Shown here one piece after another: positions 24,208 through 39,666 of a DNA stretch of 64,000 nucleotides. The DNA comes from Odiellus spinosus (Eukaryota > Arthropoda > Arachnida > Opiliones > Phalangiidae). The notes below the pieces were generated by a model, which was not told the DNA's origin, did not search any database, and worked only from the letters and a program-made list of their open reading frames with translations. Both the position numbers and the translations under genes were made by a program. How positions within the stretch are numbered: position 1 is the stretch's first letter; each line of letters opens with the position of its first letter. The stretch spans positions 1-64,000 of the forward strand of contig OY987233.1 of the NCBI GenBank assembly GCA_963920705.1. Direction: 5' to 3'.

Positions 24208-27200
24208 ATTTGTGGATTTATACTTGGGAAATTTGTGGATTTATACTTAGGAAATTTGTGGATTTTCTCTTGGCAAATTTGTAGATTTATACTTGGTAAA
24301 TTTGTGGATCTACACTTGGCAAATTTGTGGATCTACACTTGGCAAATTTATGGATCTACACTTGGTAAATTTATGGATCTGCACTTGTCAAATTTGTGGA
24401 TCTACACTTGGCAAATTTGTGGATCTACACTTGGGAAATTTGTGGATCTACACTTGGGAAATTTGTGGATCTACACTTGGGAAATTTGTGGATCTACACT
24501 TGGGAAATTTGTGGATCTATACTTGGGAAATTTTGGATCTACACTAGGGAAATTTGTGGATCTACACTTGGGAAATTTGTGGAACTACACTTGGGAAATT
24601 TGTGGATCTACACTTGGGAAATTTGTGGATCTACACTTGGGAAATTTGTGGATCTACTCTTGGGAAATTTGTGGATCTATACTAGGGAAATTTCTGGATC
24701 TACACTTGGGAAGTTTGTGGCTTTATACTTTTTAAATTTGTGGATTTATACTTGGGAAATTTGTGGATTTATACTTGGGAAATTTGTGGATTTATACTTG
24801 GGAAATTTGTGGATATATATTTGGGAAATTTGTTTATTTATACTTGGGAAATTTGTGGATTTATGCTTGGGAAATTTGTGGATTTATACTTGGGAAATTT
24901 GTGGATTTATACTTGGGAAATTTGTGGATTTATACTTAGGAAATTTGTGGATTTACACTTGGCAAATTTGTGGATCTACACTTGGTAAATTTGTGGTTCT
25001 ACACTTGGCAAATTTGTGGATCTACACTTGCAAATTTGTGGATCTACACTTGGCAAATTTGTGGATCTAATTTTTAAAAATTTGTGGATCTACACTTGGG
25101 AAATTTGTGGATTTACACATGGCAAATTTGTGGATCTACACTTGGTAAATGTGTGGATCTGCACTTGGCAAATTTGTGGATCTACACTTGGTAAATTTGT
25201 GGATCTGCACTTGGCAAATTTGTGGATCTACACTTGGGAAATTTGTGGATCTACACTTGGGAAATTTGTGGATCTACACTTGGGAAATTTGTGGATCTAC
25301 ACTTGGGAAATTTGTGGATCTACACTTGCGAAATTTGTGGATCTACACTTGGGAAATTTGTGGATCTACACTTAGGAAATTTGTGGATCTACACTTGGAA
25401 AATTTGTGGATTTAAACTTGGGAAATTTGTGGATTTATACTTGGGAAATTTGTATATTTATACTTAGGAAATTTGTGGATTTATACTTGGGAAATTTGTG
25501 CATTTATACTTGGGAAATTTTTGGATTTATACTTGGGAAATTTATGGATTTATACTTGGGAAATTTGTGGATTTATACTTGGGAAATTTGTGCATTTATA
25601 CTTGGGAAATTTTTGGATTTATACTTGGGAAATTTGTGGATTTATACTTAGGAAATTTGTGGATTTATACTTGGGAAATTTGTGGATTTATACTTGGGAA
25701 ATTTGTATATTTATACTTAAGAAATTTGTGGATTTATACTTGGGAAATTTGTGGATTTATACTTGGGAAATTTGTGGATTTATACTTGGGAAATTTGTGG
25801 ATTTATACTTGGGAAATTTGTGGATTTATACTTAGGAAATTTGTGGATTTTCTCTTGGCAAATTTGTAGATTTATACTTGGTAAATTTGTGGATCTACAC
25901 TTGGCAAATTTGTGGATCTACACTTGGCAAATTTATGGATCTACACTTGGCAAATTTTGTGGATCTACACTTGGCAAATTTTGTGGATCTGCACTTGGGA
26001 AATTTGTGGATCTACACTTGGGAAATTTGTGGATCTAAAACTTGGGAAATTTGTGGATCTACACTTGTGAAATTTGTGGATCTACACTTGTGAAATTTGT
26101 GGAGCTTCACTTGGGAAATTTGTGGATCTACACTTGGGAAATTTGTGGATCTACACTTGGGAAATTTGTGGATCTACACTTGGGAAATTTGTGGATCTAC
26201 ACTTGGGAAATTTGTGGATCTACACTTGGAAAATTTGTGGATCTACACTTGGGAAATTTGTGGATCTACACTTGGGAAATTTGTGGATCTACACTTGGGA
26301 AATTTGTGTTTCTACACTTGTGAAATTTGTGGATCTACACTTGGAAAATTTGTGGATCTACACTTGGGAAATTTGTGGATCTACACTTGGGAAATTTGTG
26401 CTTCTACACTTGGGAAATTTGTGGATTTACACTTGGGAAATTTGTGGGTCTACACTTTGCAAATTTGTGGATCTACACTTGGGAAATTTGTGGATCTACA
26501 CTTGGGAAATTTGTGGATCTACACTTGGGAAATTTTTGGATCTACACTTGGGAAATTTGTGGATCTACACTTGGGAAATTTGTGGATCTATACTTGGGAA
26601 ATTTGTGGATCTACTCTTGGGAAATTTTGGATCTACACTAGGGAAATTTTTGGATCTACACTTGGGAAATTTGTGGAACTACACTTGGGAAATTTGTGGA
26701 TCTACACTTGGGAAATTTGTGGATCTACACTTGGGAAATTTGTGGATCTACTCTTGGGAAATTTGTGGATCTATACTAGGGAAATTTCTGGATCTACACT
26801 TGGGAAGTTTGTGGCTTTATACTTGGTAAATTTGTGGATTTATACTTGGGAAATTTGTGGATTTATACTTGGGAAATTTGTGGATTTATACTTGGGAAAT
26901 TTGTGGATTTATATTTGGGAAATTTATTTATTTATACTTAGGAAATTTGTGGATTTATGTTTGGGAAATTTGTGGATTTATACTTGGGAAATTTGTGGAT
27001 TTATACTTGGGAAAATTTGTGGATTTATACTTAGGAAATTTGTGGATTTACACTTGGCAAATTTGTGGATCTACACTTGGTAAATTTGTGGATCTACACT
27101 TGGGAAATTTGTGGATCTACACTTGGCAAATTTGTGGATCTACACTTGGGAAATTTGTGGATCTACACTTGGGAAATTTGTGGATCTACACTTGGGAAAT

Positions 27201-30200
27201 TTGTGGATCTACACTTGGGAAATTTGTGGATCTACACTTGGGAAATTTGTGGATCTACACTTGGGAAATTTGTGGATCTACACTTGGGAAATTTGTGGAT
27301 CTATACTTGGGAAATTTTGGATCTACACTAGGGAAATTTGTGGATCTACACTTGGGAAATTTGTGGAACTACACTTGGGAAATTTGTGGATCTACACTTG
27401 GGAAATTTGTGGATCTACTCTTGGGAAATTTGTGGATCTATACTAGGGAAATTTCTGGATCTACACTTGGGAAGTTTGTGGCTTTATACTTTTTAAATTT
27501 GTGGATTTATACTTGGGAAATTTGTGGATTTATACTTAGGAAATTTGTGGATTTTCTCTTGGCAAATTTGTAGATTTATACTTGGTAAATTTGTGGATCT
27601 ACACTTGGCAAATTTGTGGATCTACACTTGGCAAATTTATGGATCTACACTTGGTAAATTTATGGATCTGCACTTGTCAAATTTGTGGATCTACACTTGG
27701 CAAATTTGTGGATCTACACTTGGGAAATTTGTGGATCTACACTTGGGAAATTTGTGGATCTACACTTGGGAAATTTGTGGATCTACACTTGGGAAATTTG
27801 TGGATCTACACTTGGGAAATTTGTGGATCTATACTTGGGAAATTTTGGATCTACACTAGGGAAATTTGTGGATCTACACTTGGGAAATTTGTGGAACTAC
27901 ACTTGGGAAATTTGTGGATCTACACTTGGGAAATTTGTGGATCTACACTTGGGAAATTTGTGGATCTACTCTTGGGAAATTTGTGGATCTATACTAGGGA
28001 AATTTCTGGATCTACACTTGGGAAGTTTGTGGCTTTATACTTTTTAAATTTGTGGATTTATACTTGGGAAATTTGTGGATTTATACTTGGGAAATTTGTG
28101 GATTTATACTTGGGAAATTTGTGGATATATATTTGGGAAATTTGTTTATTTATACTTGGGAAATTTGTGGATTTATGCTTGGGAAATTTGTGGATTTATA
28201 CTTGGGAAATTTGTGGATTTATACTTGGGAAATTTGTGGATTTATACTTAGGAAATTTGTGGATTTACACTTGGCAAATTTGTGGATCTACACTTGGTAA
28301 ATTTGTGGTTCTACACTTGCAAATTTGTGGATCTACACTTGGCAAATTTGTGGATCTAATTTTTAAAAATTTGTGGATCTACACTTGGGAAATTTGTGGA
28401 TTTACACATGGCAAATTTGTGGATCTACACTTGGTAAATGTGTGGATCTGCACTTGGCAAATTTGTGGATCTACACTTGGTAAATTTGTGGATCTGCACT
28501 TGGCAAATTTGTGGATCTACACTTGGGAAATTTGTGGATCTACACTTGGGAAATTTGTGGATCTACACTTGGGAAATTTGTGGATCTACACTTGGGAAAT
28601 TTGTGGATCTACACTTGCGAAATTTGTGGATCTACACTTGGGAAATTTGTGGATCTACACTTAGGAAATTTGTGGATCTACACTTGGAAAATTTGTGGAT
28701 TTAAACTTGGGAAATTTGTGGATTTATACTTGGGAAATTTGTATATTTATACTTAGGAAATTTGTGGATTTATACTTGGGAAATTTGTGCATTTATACTT
28801 GGGAAATTTTTGGATTTATACTTGGGAAATTTATGGATTTATACTTGGGAAATTTGTGGATTTATACTTGGGAAATTTGTGCATTTATACTTGGGAAATT
28901 TTTGGATTTATACTTGGGAAATTTGTGGATTTATACTTAGGAAATTTGTGGATTTATACTTGGGAAATTTGTGGATTTATACTTGGGAAATTTGTATATT
29001 TATACTTAAGAAATTTGTGGATTTATACTTGGGAAATTTGTGGATTTATACTTGGGAAATTTGTGGATTTATACTTGGGAAATTTGTGGATTTATACTTG
29101 GGAAATTTGTGGATTTATACTTAGGAAATTTGTGGATTTTCTCTTGGCAAATTTGTAGATTTATACTTGGTAAATTTGTGGATCTACACTTGGCAAATTT
29201 GTGGATCTACACTTGGCAAATTTATGGATCTACACTTGGCAAATTTTGTGGATCTACACTTGGCAAATTTTGTGGATCTGCACTTGGGAAATTTGTGGAT
29301 CTACACTTGGGAAATTTGTGGATCTAAAACTTGGGAAATTTGTGGATCTACACTTGTGAAATTTGTGGATCTACACTTGTGAAATTTGTGGAGCTTCACT
29401 TGGGAAATTTGTGGATCTACACTTGGGAAATTTGTGGATCTACACTTGGGAAATTTGTGGATCTACACTTGGGAAATTTGTGGATCTACACTTGGGAAAT
29501 TTGTGGATCTACACTTGGAAAATTTGTGGATCTACACTTGGGAAATTTGTGGATCTACACTTGGGAAATTTGTGGATCTACACTTGGGAAATTTGTGTTT
29601 CTACACTTGTGAAATTTGTGGATCTACACTTGGAAAATTTGTGGATCTACACTTGGGAAATTTGTGGATCTACACTTGGGAAATTTGTGCTTCTACACTT
29701 GGGAAATTTGTGGATTTACACTTGGGAAATTTGTGGGTCTACACTTTGCAAATTTGTGGATCTACACTTGGGAAATTTGTGGATCTACACTTGGGAAATT
29801 TGTGGATCTACACTTGGGAAATTTTTGGATCTACACTTGGGAAATTTGTGGATCTACACTTGGGAAATTTGTGGATCTATACTTGGGAAATTTGTGGATC
29901 TACTCTTGGGAAATTTTGGATCTACACTAGGGAAATTTTTGGATCTACACTTGGGAAATTTGTGGAACTACACTTGGGAAATTTGTGGATCTACACTTGG
30001 GAAATTTGTGGATCTACACTTGGGAAATTTGTGGATCTACTCTTGGGAAATTTGTGGATCTATACTAGGGAAATTTCTGGATCTACACTTGGGAAGTTTG
30101 TGGCTTTATACTTGGTAAATTTGTGGATTTATACTTGGGAAATTTGTGGATTTATACTTGGGAAATTTGTGGATTTATATTTGGGAAATTTGTTTATTTA

Positions 30201-30476
30201 TACTTAGGAAATTTGTGGATTTATGTTTGGGAAATTTGTGGATTTATACTTGGGAAATTTGTGGATTTATACTTGGGAAAATTTGTGGATTTATACTTAG
30301 GAAATTTGTGGATTTTCACTTGGCAAATTTGTGGATCTACACTTGGTAAATTTGTGGATCTACACTTGGGAAATTTGTGGATCTACACTTGGCAAATTTG
30401 TGGATCTACACTTGGGAAATTTGTGGATCTACACTTGGGAAATTTGTGGATCTACACTTGGGAAATTTGTGGATCT
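24208..30476 (+). repeat. Pair of about 2.98-kb blocks, offset 3,289 bp (143 units)
   Basis: About 24,208-27,187 recurs as about 27,497-30,476. The offset is 3,289 for most of the length and 3,312 in a middle stretch where copy 2 has one extra unit. Copy 1 later has its own extra unit near 25,010. Shared rarities include ctaatttttaaaaatttg, ctaaaacttgg, gagcttcac, cttatgtttggg-like units and a 24-bp ttgggaaaatttg unit. The 309 bp between the copies is also 23-bp array. Confidence 0.9.
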
Positions 30477-30530
30477 ACTCTTGGGAAATTTGTTGATCTA
30501 CACTTAGGAAATTTGTGGATCTACACTTGG

Positions 30531-33500
30531 AAAATTTGTGGATCTACACTTGTGAAATTTGTGGATCTACACTTGTGAAATTTGTGGAGCTTCACTTGGG
30601 AAATTTGTGGATCTACACTTGGGAAATTTGTGGATCTACACTTGGGAAATTTGTGGATCTACACTTGGGAAATTTGTGGATCTACACTTGGGAAATTTGT
30701 GGATCTACACTTGGGAAATTTGTGGATCTACACTTGGGAAATTTGTGGATCTACACTTAGGAAATTTGTGGATCTACACTTGGAAAATTTGTGGATTTAT
30801 ACTTGGGAAATTTGTGGATTTATACTTGGGAAATTTGTATATTTATACTTAGGAAATTTGTGGATTTATACTTGGGAAATTTGTGCATTTATACTTGGGA
30901 AATTTGTGGATTTATACTAGGGAAATTTGTGGATTTATACTTAGGAAATTTGTGGATTTATACTTGGGAAATTTGTGGATTTATACTTGGGAAATTTGTA
31001 TATTTATACTTGGGAAATTTGTGGATTTATACTTGGGAAATTTGTGGATTTATACTTGGGAAATTTGTGGATTTATACTTGGGAAATTTGTGGATTTATA
31101 CTTGGGAAATTTGCGGATTTATACTTGGGAAATTTGCGGATTTATAATTAGGAAATTTGTGGATTTTCTCTTGGCAAATTTGTAGATTTATACTTGGTAA
31201 ATTTGTGGATCTACACTTGGCAAATTTGTGGATCTACACTTGGCAAATTTATGGATCTACACTTGGCAAATTTTGTGGATCTACACTTGGGAAATTTGTG
31301 GATCTACACTTGGGAAATTTGTGGATCTACACTTGGGAAATTTGTGGACCTACACTTGGGAAATTTGTGGATATACACTTGGGAAATATGTGGATCTACA
31401 CTTGGGAAATATGTGGATCTACACTTGGGAAATTTGTGGATCTACACTTGGAAAATTTGTGGATATACACTTGGGAAATTTGTGGATCTACACTTGGGAA
31501 ATTTGTGGTTCTACACTTGGGAAATTTGTGGATCTACACTTGGGAAATTTGTGGGTCTACACTTTGCAAATTTGTGGATCTACACTTGGGAAATTTGTGG
31601 ATCTACACTTGGGAAATTTGTGGATCTTCACTTGGGAAATTTTTGGATCTACACTTGGGAAATTTGTGGATCTACACTTGGGAAATTTGTGGATCTACAC
31701 TTGGGAAATTTGTGGATCTACTCTTGGGAAATTTGTGGATCTACACTAGGGAAATTTGTGGATCTACACTTGGGAAATTTGTGGAACTACACTTGGGAAA
31801 TTTGTGGATCTACACTTGGGAAATTTGTGGATCTACTCTTGGGAAATTTGTGGATCTACACTAGGGAAATTTCTGGATCTACACTTGGGAAGTTTGTGGC
31901 TTTATACTTGGTAAATTTGTGGATTTATACTTGGGAAATTTGTGGATTTATACTTGGGAAATTTGTATATTTATACTTAGGAAATTTGTGGATTTATACT
32001 TGGGAAATTTGTGCATTTATACTTGGGAAATTTGTGGATTTATACTTGGGAAATTTGTGGATTTATACTTGGGAAATTTGTGGATTTATACTTAGGAAAT
32101 TTGTGGATTTATACTTTGGAAATTTGTGGATTTATACTTGGGAAATTTGTATATTTATACTTAAGAAATTTGTGGATTTATACTTGGGAAATTTGTGGAT
32201 TTATACTTGGGAAATTTGTGGATTTATACTTGGGAAATTTGTGGATTTATACTTGGGAAATTTGTGGATTTTCTCTTGGCAAATTTGTGGATTTTCTCTT
32301 GGCAAATTTGTGGATTTATACTTGGTAAATTTGTGGATCTACACTTGGCAAATTTGTGGATCTACACTTGGCAAATTTATGGATCTACACTTGGCAAATT
32401 TTGTGGATCTACACTTGGGAAATTTGTGGATCTACACTTGGGAAATTTGTGGATCTACACTTGGGAAATTTGTGGATCTACACTTGGGAAATTTGTGGAT
32501 CTACACTTGTGAAATTTGTGGATCTACACTTGTGAAATTTGTGGAGCTACACTTGGGAAATTTGTGGATCTACACTTGGGAAATTTGTGGATCTACACTT
32601 GGGAAATTTGTGGATCTACACTTGGGAAATTTGTGGATCTACACTTGGGAAATATGTGGATCTACACTTGGGAAATATGTGGATCTACACTTGGGAAATC
32701 TGTGGATCTACACTTGGAAAATTTGTGGATATACACTTGGGAAATTTGTGGATCTACACTTGGGAAATTTGTGGTTCTACACTTGGGAAATTTGTGGGTC
32801 TACACTTTGCAAATTTGTGGATCTACACTTGGGAAATTTGTGGTTCTACACTTGGGAAATTTTTGGATCTACACTTGGGAAATTTGTGGATCTACACTTG
32901 GGAAATTTGTGGATCTACACTTGGGAAATTTGTGGATCTACTCTTGGGAAATTTGTGGATCTACACTAGGGAAATTTGTGTATCTACACTTGGGAAATTT
33001 GTGGAACTACACTTGGGAAATTTGTGGATCTACTCTTGGGAAATTTGTGGATCTACACTAGGGAAATTTCTGGATCTACACTAGGGAAATTTCTGGATCT
33101 ACACTTGGGAAGTTTGTGGCTTTATACTTGGTAAATTTGTGGATTTATACTTGGGAAATTTGTGGATTTATACTTGGGAAATTTGTATATTTATACTTAG
33201 GAAATTTGTGGATTTATACTTGGGAAATTTGTGCATTTATACTTGGGAAATTTGTGGATTTATACTTGGGAAATTTGTGGATTTATACTTGGGAAATTTG
33301 TGGATTTATACTTGGGAAATTTGTGGATTTATACTTGGGAAATTTGTATATTTATACTTAGGAAATTTGTGGATTTATACTTGGGAAATTTGTGCATTTA
33401 TACTTGGGAAATTTGTGGATTTATACTTGGGAAATTTGTGGATTTATACTTAGGAAATTTGTGGATTTATACTTGGGAAATTTGTGGATTTATACTTGGG

Positions 33501-36500
33501 AAATTTGTATATTTATACTTGGGAAATTTGTGGATTTATACTTGGGAAATTTGTGGATTTATACTTGGGAAATTTGTGGATTTATACTTGGGAAATTTGC
33601 GGATTTATACTTGGGAAATTTGCGGATTTATAATTAGGAAATTTGTGGATTTTCTCTTGGCAAATTTGTAGATTTATACTTGGTAAATTTGTGGATCTAC
33701 ACTTGGCAAATTTGTGGATCTACACTTGGCAAATTTATGGATCTACACTTGGCAAAATTTGTGGATCTACACTTGGGAAATTTGTGGATCTACACTTGGG
33801 AAATTTGTGGATCTACACTTGGGAAATTTGTGGACCTACACTTGGGAAATTTGTGGATCTACACTTGTGAAATTTGTGGATCTACACTTGTGAAATTTGT
33901 GGAGCTACACTTGGGAAATTTGTGGATCTACGCTTGGGAAATTTGTGGATCTACACTTGGGAAATTTGTGGATCTACACTTGGGAAATTTGTGGATATAC
34001 ACTTGGGAAATTTGTGGGTCTACACTTTGCAAATTTGTGGATCTACACTTGGGAAATTTGTGGATCTACACTTGGGAAATTTGTGGATCTTCACTTGGGA
34101 AATTTTTGGATCTACACTTGGGAAATTTGTGGATCTACACTTGGGAAATTTGTGGATCTACACTTGGGAAATTTGTGGATCTACTCTTGGGAAATTTGTG
34201 GATCTACACTAGGGAAATTTGTGGATCTACACTTGGGAAATTTTTGGAACTACACTTGGGAAATTTGTGGATCTACACTTGGGAAATTTGTGGATCTACT
34301 CTTGGGAAATTTGTGGATCTACACTAGGGAAATTTCTGGATCTACACTTGGGAAGTTTGTGGCTTTATACTTGGTAAATTTGTGGATTTATACTTGGGAA
34401 ATTTGTGGATTTATACTTGGGAAATTTGTATATTTATACTTAGGAAATTTGGATTTATACTTGGGAAATTTGTGCATTTATACTTGGGAAATTTGTGGAT
34501 TTATACTTGGGAAATTTGTGGATTTATACTTAGGAAATTTGTGGATTTATACTTTGGAAATTTGTGGATTTATACTTGGGAAATTTGTATATTTATACTT
34601 AAGAAATTTGTGGATTTATACTTGGGAAATTTGTGGATTTATACTTGGGAAATTTGTGGATTTATACTTGGGAAATTTGTGGATTTATACTTGGGAAATT
34701 TGTGGATCTACTCTTGGGAAATTTTGGATCTACACTAGGGAAATTTGTGGATCTACACTTGGGAAATTTGTGGAACTACACTTGGGAAATTTGTGGATCT
34801 ACACTTGGGAAATTTGTGGATCTACACTTGGGAAATTTGTGGATCTACTCTTGGGAAATTTGTGGATCTATACTAGGGAAATTTCTGGATCTACACTTGG
34901 GAAGTTTGTGGCTTTATACTTGGTAAATTTGTGGATTTATACTTGGGAAATTTGTGGATTTATACTTGGGAAATTTGTGGATTTATACTTGGGAAATTTG
35001 TGGATTTATATTTGGGAAATTTGTTTATTTATACTTAGGAAATTTGTGGATTTATGTTTGGGAAATTTGTGGATTTATACTTGGGAAATTTGTGGATTTA
35101 TACTTGGGAAAATTTGTGGATTTATGCTTAGGAAATTTGTGGATTTACACTTGGCAAATTTGTGGATCTACACTTGGTAAATTTGTGGATCTACAATTGG
35201 CAAATTTGTGGATCTACACTTGGCAAATTTGTGGATCTACACTTGGCAAATTTGTGGATCTACACTTGGGAAATTTGTTAATCTACACTTGGAAATTTGT
35301 GGATCTACACTTGGGAAATTTGTGGATCTACACTTGTGAAATTTGTGGATCTACACTTGTGAAATTTGTGGAGCTTCACTTGGGAAATTTGTGGATCTAC
35401 ACTTGGGAAATTTGTGGATCTACACTTGGGAAATTTGTGGATCTACACTTGGGAAATTTGTGGATCTACACTTGGGAAATTTGTGGATCTACACTTGGGA
35501 AATTTGTGGATCTACACTTGGGAAATTTGTGGATCTACACTTAGGAAATTTGTGGATCTACACTTGGAAAATTTGTGGATTTATACTTGGGAAATTTGTG
35601 GATTTATACTTGGGAAATTTGTATATTTATACTTAGGAAATTTGTGGATTTATACTTGGGAAATTTGTGCATTTATACTTGGGAAATTTGTGGATTTATA
35701 CTAGGGAAATTTGTGGATTTATACTTAGGAAATTTGTGGATTTATACTTGGGAAATTTGTGGATTTATACTTGGGAAATTTGTATATTTATACTTGGGAA
35801 ATTTGTGGATTTATACTTGGGAAATTTGTGGATTTATACTTGGGAAATTTGTGGATTTATACTTGGGAAATTTGTGGATTTATACTTGGGAAATTTGCGG
35901 ATTTATACTTGGGAAATTTGCGGATTTATAATTAGGAAATTTGTGGATTTTCTCTTGGCAAATTTGTAGATTTATACTTGGTAAATTTGTGGATCTACAC
36001 TTGGCAAATTTGTGGATCTACACTTGGCAAATTTATGGATCTACACTTGGCAAATTTTGTGGATCTACACTTGGGAAATTTGTGGATCTACACTTGGGAA
36101 ATTTGTGGATCTACACTTGGGAAATTTGTGGACCTACACTTGGGAAATTTGTGGATATACACTTGGGAAATATGTGGATCTACACTTGGGAAATATGTGG
36201 ATCTACACTTGGGAAATTTGTGGATCTACACTTGGAAAATTTGTGGATATACACTTGGGAAATTTGTGGATCTACACTTGGGAAATTTGTGGTTCTACAC
36301 TTGGGAAATTTGTGGATCTACACTTGGGAAATTTGTGGGTCTACACTTTGCAAATTTGTGGATCTACACTTGGGAAATTTGTGGATCTACACTTGGGAAA
36401 TTTGTGGATCTTCACTTGGGAAATTTTTGGATCTACACTTGGGAAATTTGTGGATCTACACTTGGGAAATTTGTGGATCTACACTTGGGAAATTTGTGGA

Positions 36501-39500
36501 TCTACTCTTGGGAAATTTGTGGATCTACACTAGGGAAATTTGTGGATCTACACTTGGGAAATTTGTGGAACTACACTTGGGAAATTTGTGGATCTACACT
36601 TGGGAAATTTGTGGATCTACTCTTGGGAAATTTGTGGATCTACACTAGGGAAATTTCTGGATCTACACTTGGGAAGTTTGTGGCTTTATACTTGGTAAAT
36701 TTGTGGATTTATACTTGGGAAATTTGTGGATTTATACTTGGGAAATTTGTATATTTATACTTAGGAAATTTGTGGATTTATACTTGGGAAATTTGTGCAT
36801 TTATACTTGGGAAATTTGTGGATTTATACTTGGGAAATTTGTGGATTTATACTTGGGAAATTTGTGGATTTATACTTAGGAAATTTGTGGATTTATACTT
36901 TGGAAATTTGTGGATTTATACTTGGGAAATTTGTATATTTATACTTAAGAAATTTGTGGATTTATACTTGGGAAATTTGTGGATTTATACTTGGGAAATT
37001 TGTGGATTTATACTTTGGAAATTTGTGGATTTATACTTGGGAAATTTGTGGATTTTCTCTTGGCAAATTTGTGGATTTTCTCTTGGCAAATTTGTGGATT
37101 TATACTTGGTAAATTTGTGGATCTACACTTGGCAAATTTGTGGATCTACACTTGGCAAATTTATGGATCTACACTTGGCAAATTTTGTGGATCTACACTT
37201 GGGAAATTTGTGGATCTACACTTGGGAAATTTGTGGATCTACACTTGGGAAATTTGTGGATCTACACTTGGGAAATTTGTGGATCTACACTTGTGAAATT
37301 TGTGGATCTACACTTGTGAAATTTGTGGAGCTACACTTGGGAAATTTGTGGATCTACACTTGGGAAATTTGTGGATCTACACTTGGGAAATTTGTGGATC
37401 TACACTTGGGAAATTTGTGGATCTACACTTGGGAAATATGTGGATCTACACTTGGGAAATATGTGGATCTACACTTGGGAAATCTGTGGATCTACACTTG
37501 GAAAATTTGTGGATATACACTTGGGAAATTTGTGGATCTACACTTGGGAAATTTGTGGTTCTACACTTGGGAAATTTGTGGGTCTACACTTTGCAAATTT
37601 GTGGATCTACACTTGGGAAATTTGTGGTTCTACACTTGGGAAATTTTTGGATCTACACTTGGGAAATTTGTGGATCTACACTTGGGAAATTTGTGGATCT
37701 ACACTTGGGAAATTTGTGGATCTACTCTTGGGAAATTTGTGGATCTACACTAGGGAAATTTGTGTATCTACACTTGGGAAATTTGTGGAACTACACTTGG
37801 GAAATTTGTGGATCTACTCTTGGGAAATTTGTGGATCTACACTAGGGAAATTTCTGGATCTACACTAGGGAAATTTCTGGATCTACACTTGGGAAGTTTG
37901 TGGCTTTATACTTGGTAAATTTGTGGATTTATACTTGGGAAATTTGTGGATTTATACTTGGGAAATTTGTATATTTATACTTAGGAAATTTGTGGATTTA
38001 TACTTGGGAAATTTGTGCATTTATACTTGGGAAATTTGTGGATTTATACTTGGGAAATTTGTGGATTTATACTTGGGAAATTTGTGGATTTATACTTGGG
38101 AAATTTGTGGATTTATACTTGGGAAATTTGTATATTTATACTTAGGAAATTTGTGGATTTATACTTGGGAAATTTGTGCATTTATACTTGGGAAATTTGT
38201 GGATTTATACTTGGGAAATTTGTGGATTTATACTTAGGAAATTTGTGGATTTATACTTGGGAAATTTGTGGATTTATACTTGGGAAATTTGTATATTTAT
38301 ACTTGGGAAATTTGTGGATTTATACTTGGGAAATTTGTGGATTTATACTTGGGAAATTTGTGGATTTATACTTGGGAAATTTGCGGATTTATACTTGGGA
38401 AATTTGCGGATTTATAATTAGGAAATTTGTGGATTTTCTCTTGGCAAATTTGTAGATTTATACTTGGTAAATTTGTGGATCTACACTTGGCAAATTTGTG
38501 GATCTACACTTGGCAAATTTATGGATCTACACTTGGCAAAATTTGTGGATCTACACTTGGGAAATTTGTGGATCTACACTTGGGAAATTTGTGGATCTAC
38601 ACTTGGGAAATTTGTGGACCTACACTTGGGAAATTTGTGGATCTACACTTGTGAAATTTGTGGATCTACACTTGTGAAATTTGTGGAGCTACACTTGGGA
38701 AATTTGTGGATCTACGCTTGGGAAATTTGTGGATCTACACTTGGGAAATTTGTGGATCTACACTTGGGAAATTTGTGGATATACACTTGGGAAATATGTG
38801 GATCTACACTTGGGAAATATGTGGATCTACACTTGGGAAATTTGTGGATCTACACTTGGAAAATTTGTGGATATACACTTGGGAAATTTGTGGATCTACA
38901 CTTGGGAAATTTGTGGTTCTACACTTGGGAAATTTGTGGATCTACACTTGGGAAATTTGTGGGTCTACACTTTGCAAATTTGTGGATCTACACTTGGGAA
39001 ATTTGTGGATCTACACTTGGGAAATTTGTGGATCTTCACTTGGGAAATTTTTGGATCTACACTTGGGAAATTTGTGGATGTACACTTGGGAAATTTGTGG
39101 ATCTACACTTGGGAAATTTGTGGATCTACTCTTGGGAAATTTGTGGATCTACACTAGGGAAATTTGTGGATCTACACTTGGGAAATTTGTGGAACTACAC
39201 TTGGGAAATTTGTGGATCTACACTTGGGAAATTTGTGGATCTACTCTTGGGAAATTTGTGGATCTACACTAGGGAAATTTCTGGATCTACACTTGGGAAG
39301 TTTGTGGCTTTATACTTGGTAAATTTGTGGATTTATACTTGGGAAATTTGTGGATTTATACTTGGGAAATTTGTATATTTATACTTAGGAAATTTGTGGA
39401 TTTATACTTGGGAAATTTGTTCATTTATACTTGGGAAATTTGTGGATTTATACTTGGGAAATTTGTGGATTTATACTTAGGAAATTTGTGGATTTATACT

Positions 39501-39645
39501 TTGGAAATTTGTGGATTTATACTTTGGAAATTTGTATATTTATACTTAAGAAATTTGTGGATTTATACTTGGGAAATTTGTGGATTTATACTTGGGAAAT
39601 TTGTGGATTTATACTTGGGAAATTTGTGGATTTATACTTGGGAAA
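30531..39645 (+). repeat. Pair of 4.2-kb blocks, offset 4,784 bp (208 units)
   Basis: From about 30,531 the sequence matches about 35,315 onward at exactly 4,784 bp for around 3.46 kb with very few differences; one is tacttggg against tactttgg near 37,014. At about 33,995 copy 1 lacks 161 bp (7 units) that copy 2 retains. Similarity then continues at offset 4,945 to about 34,700, with a 2-base loss in copy 1 near 34,450. After that the copies diverge. Confidence 0.88.
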
Positions 39646-39666
39646 TTTGTGGATTTATACTTGGGA

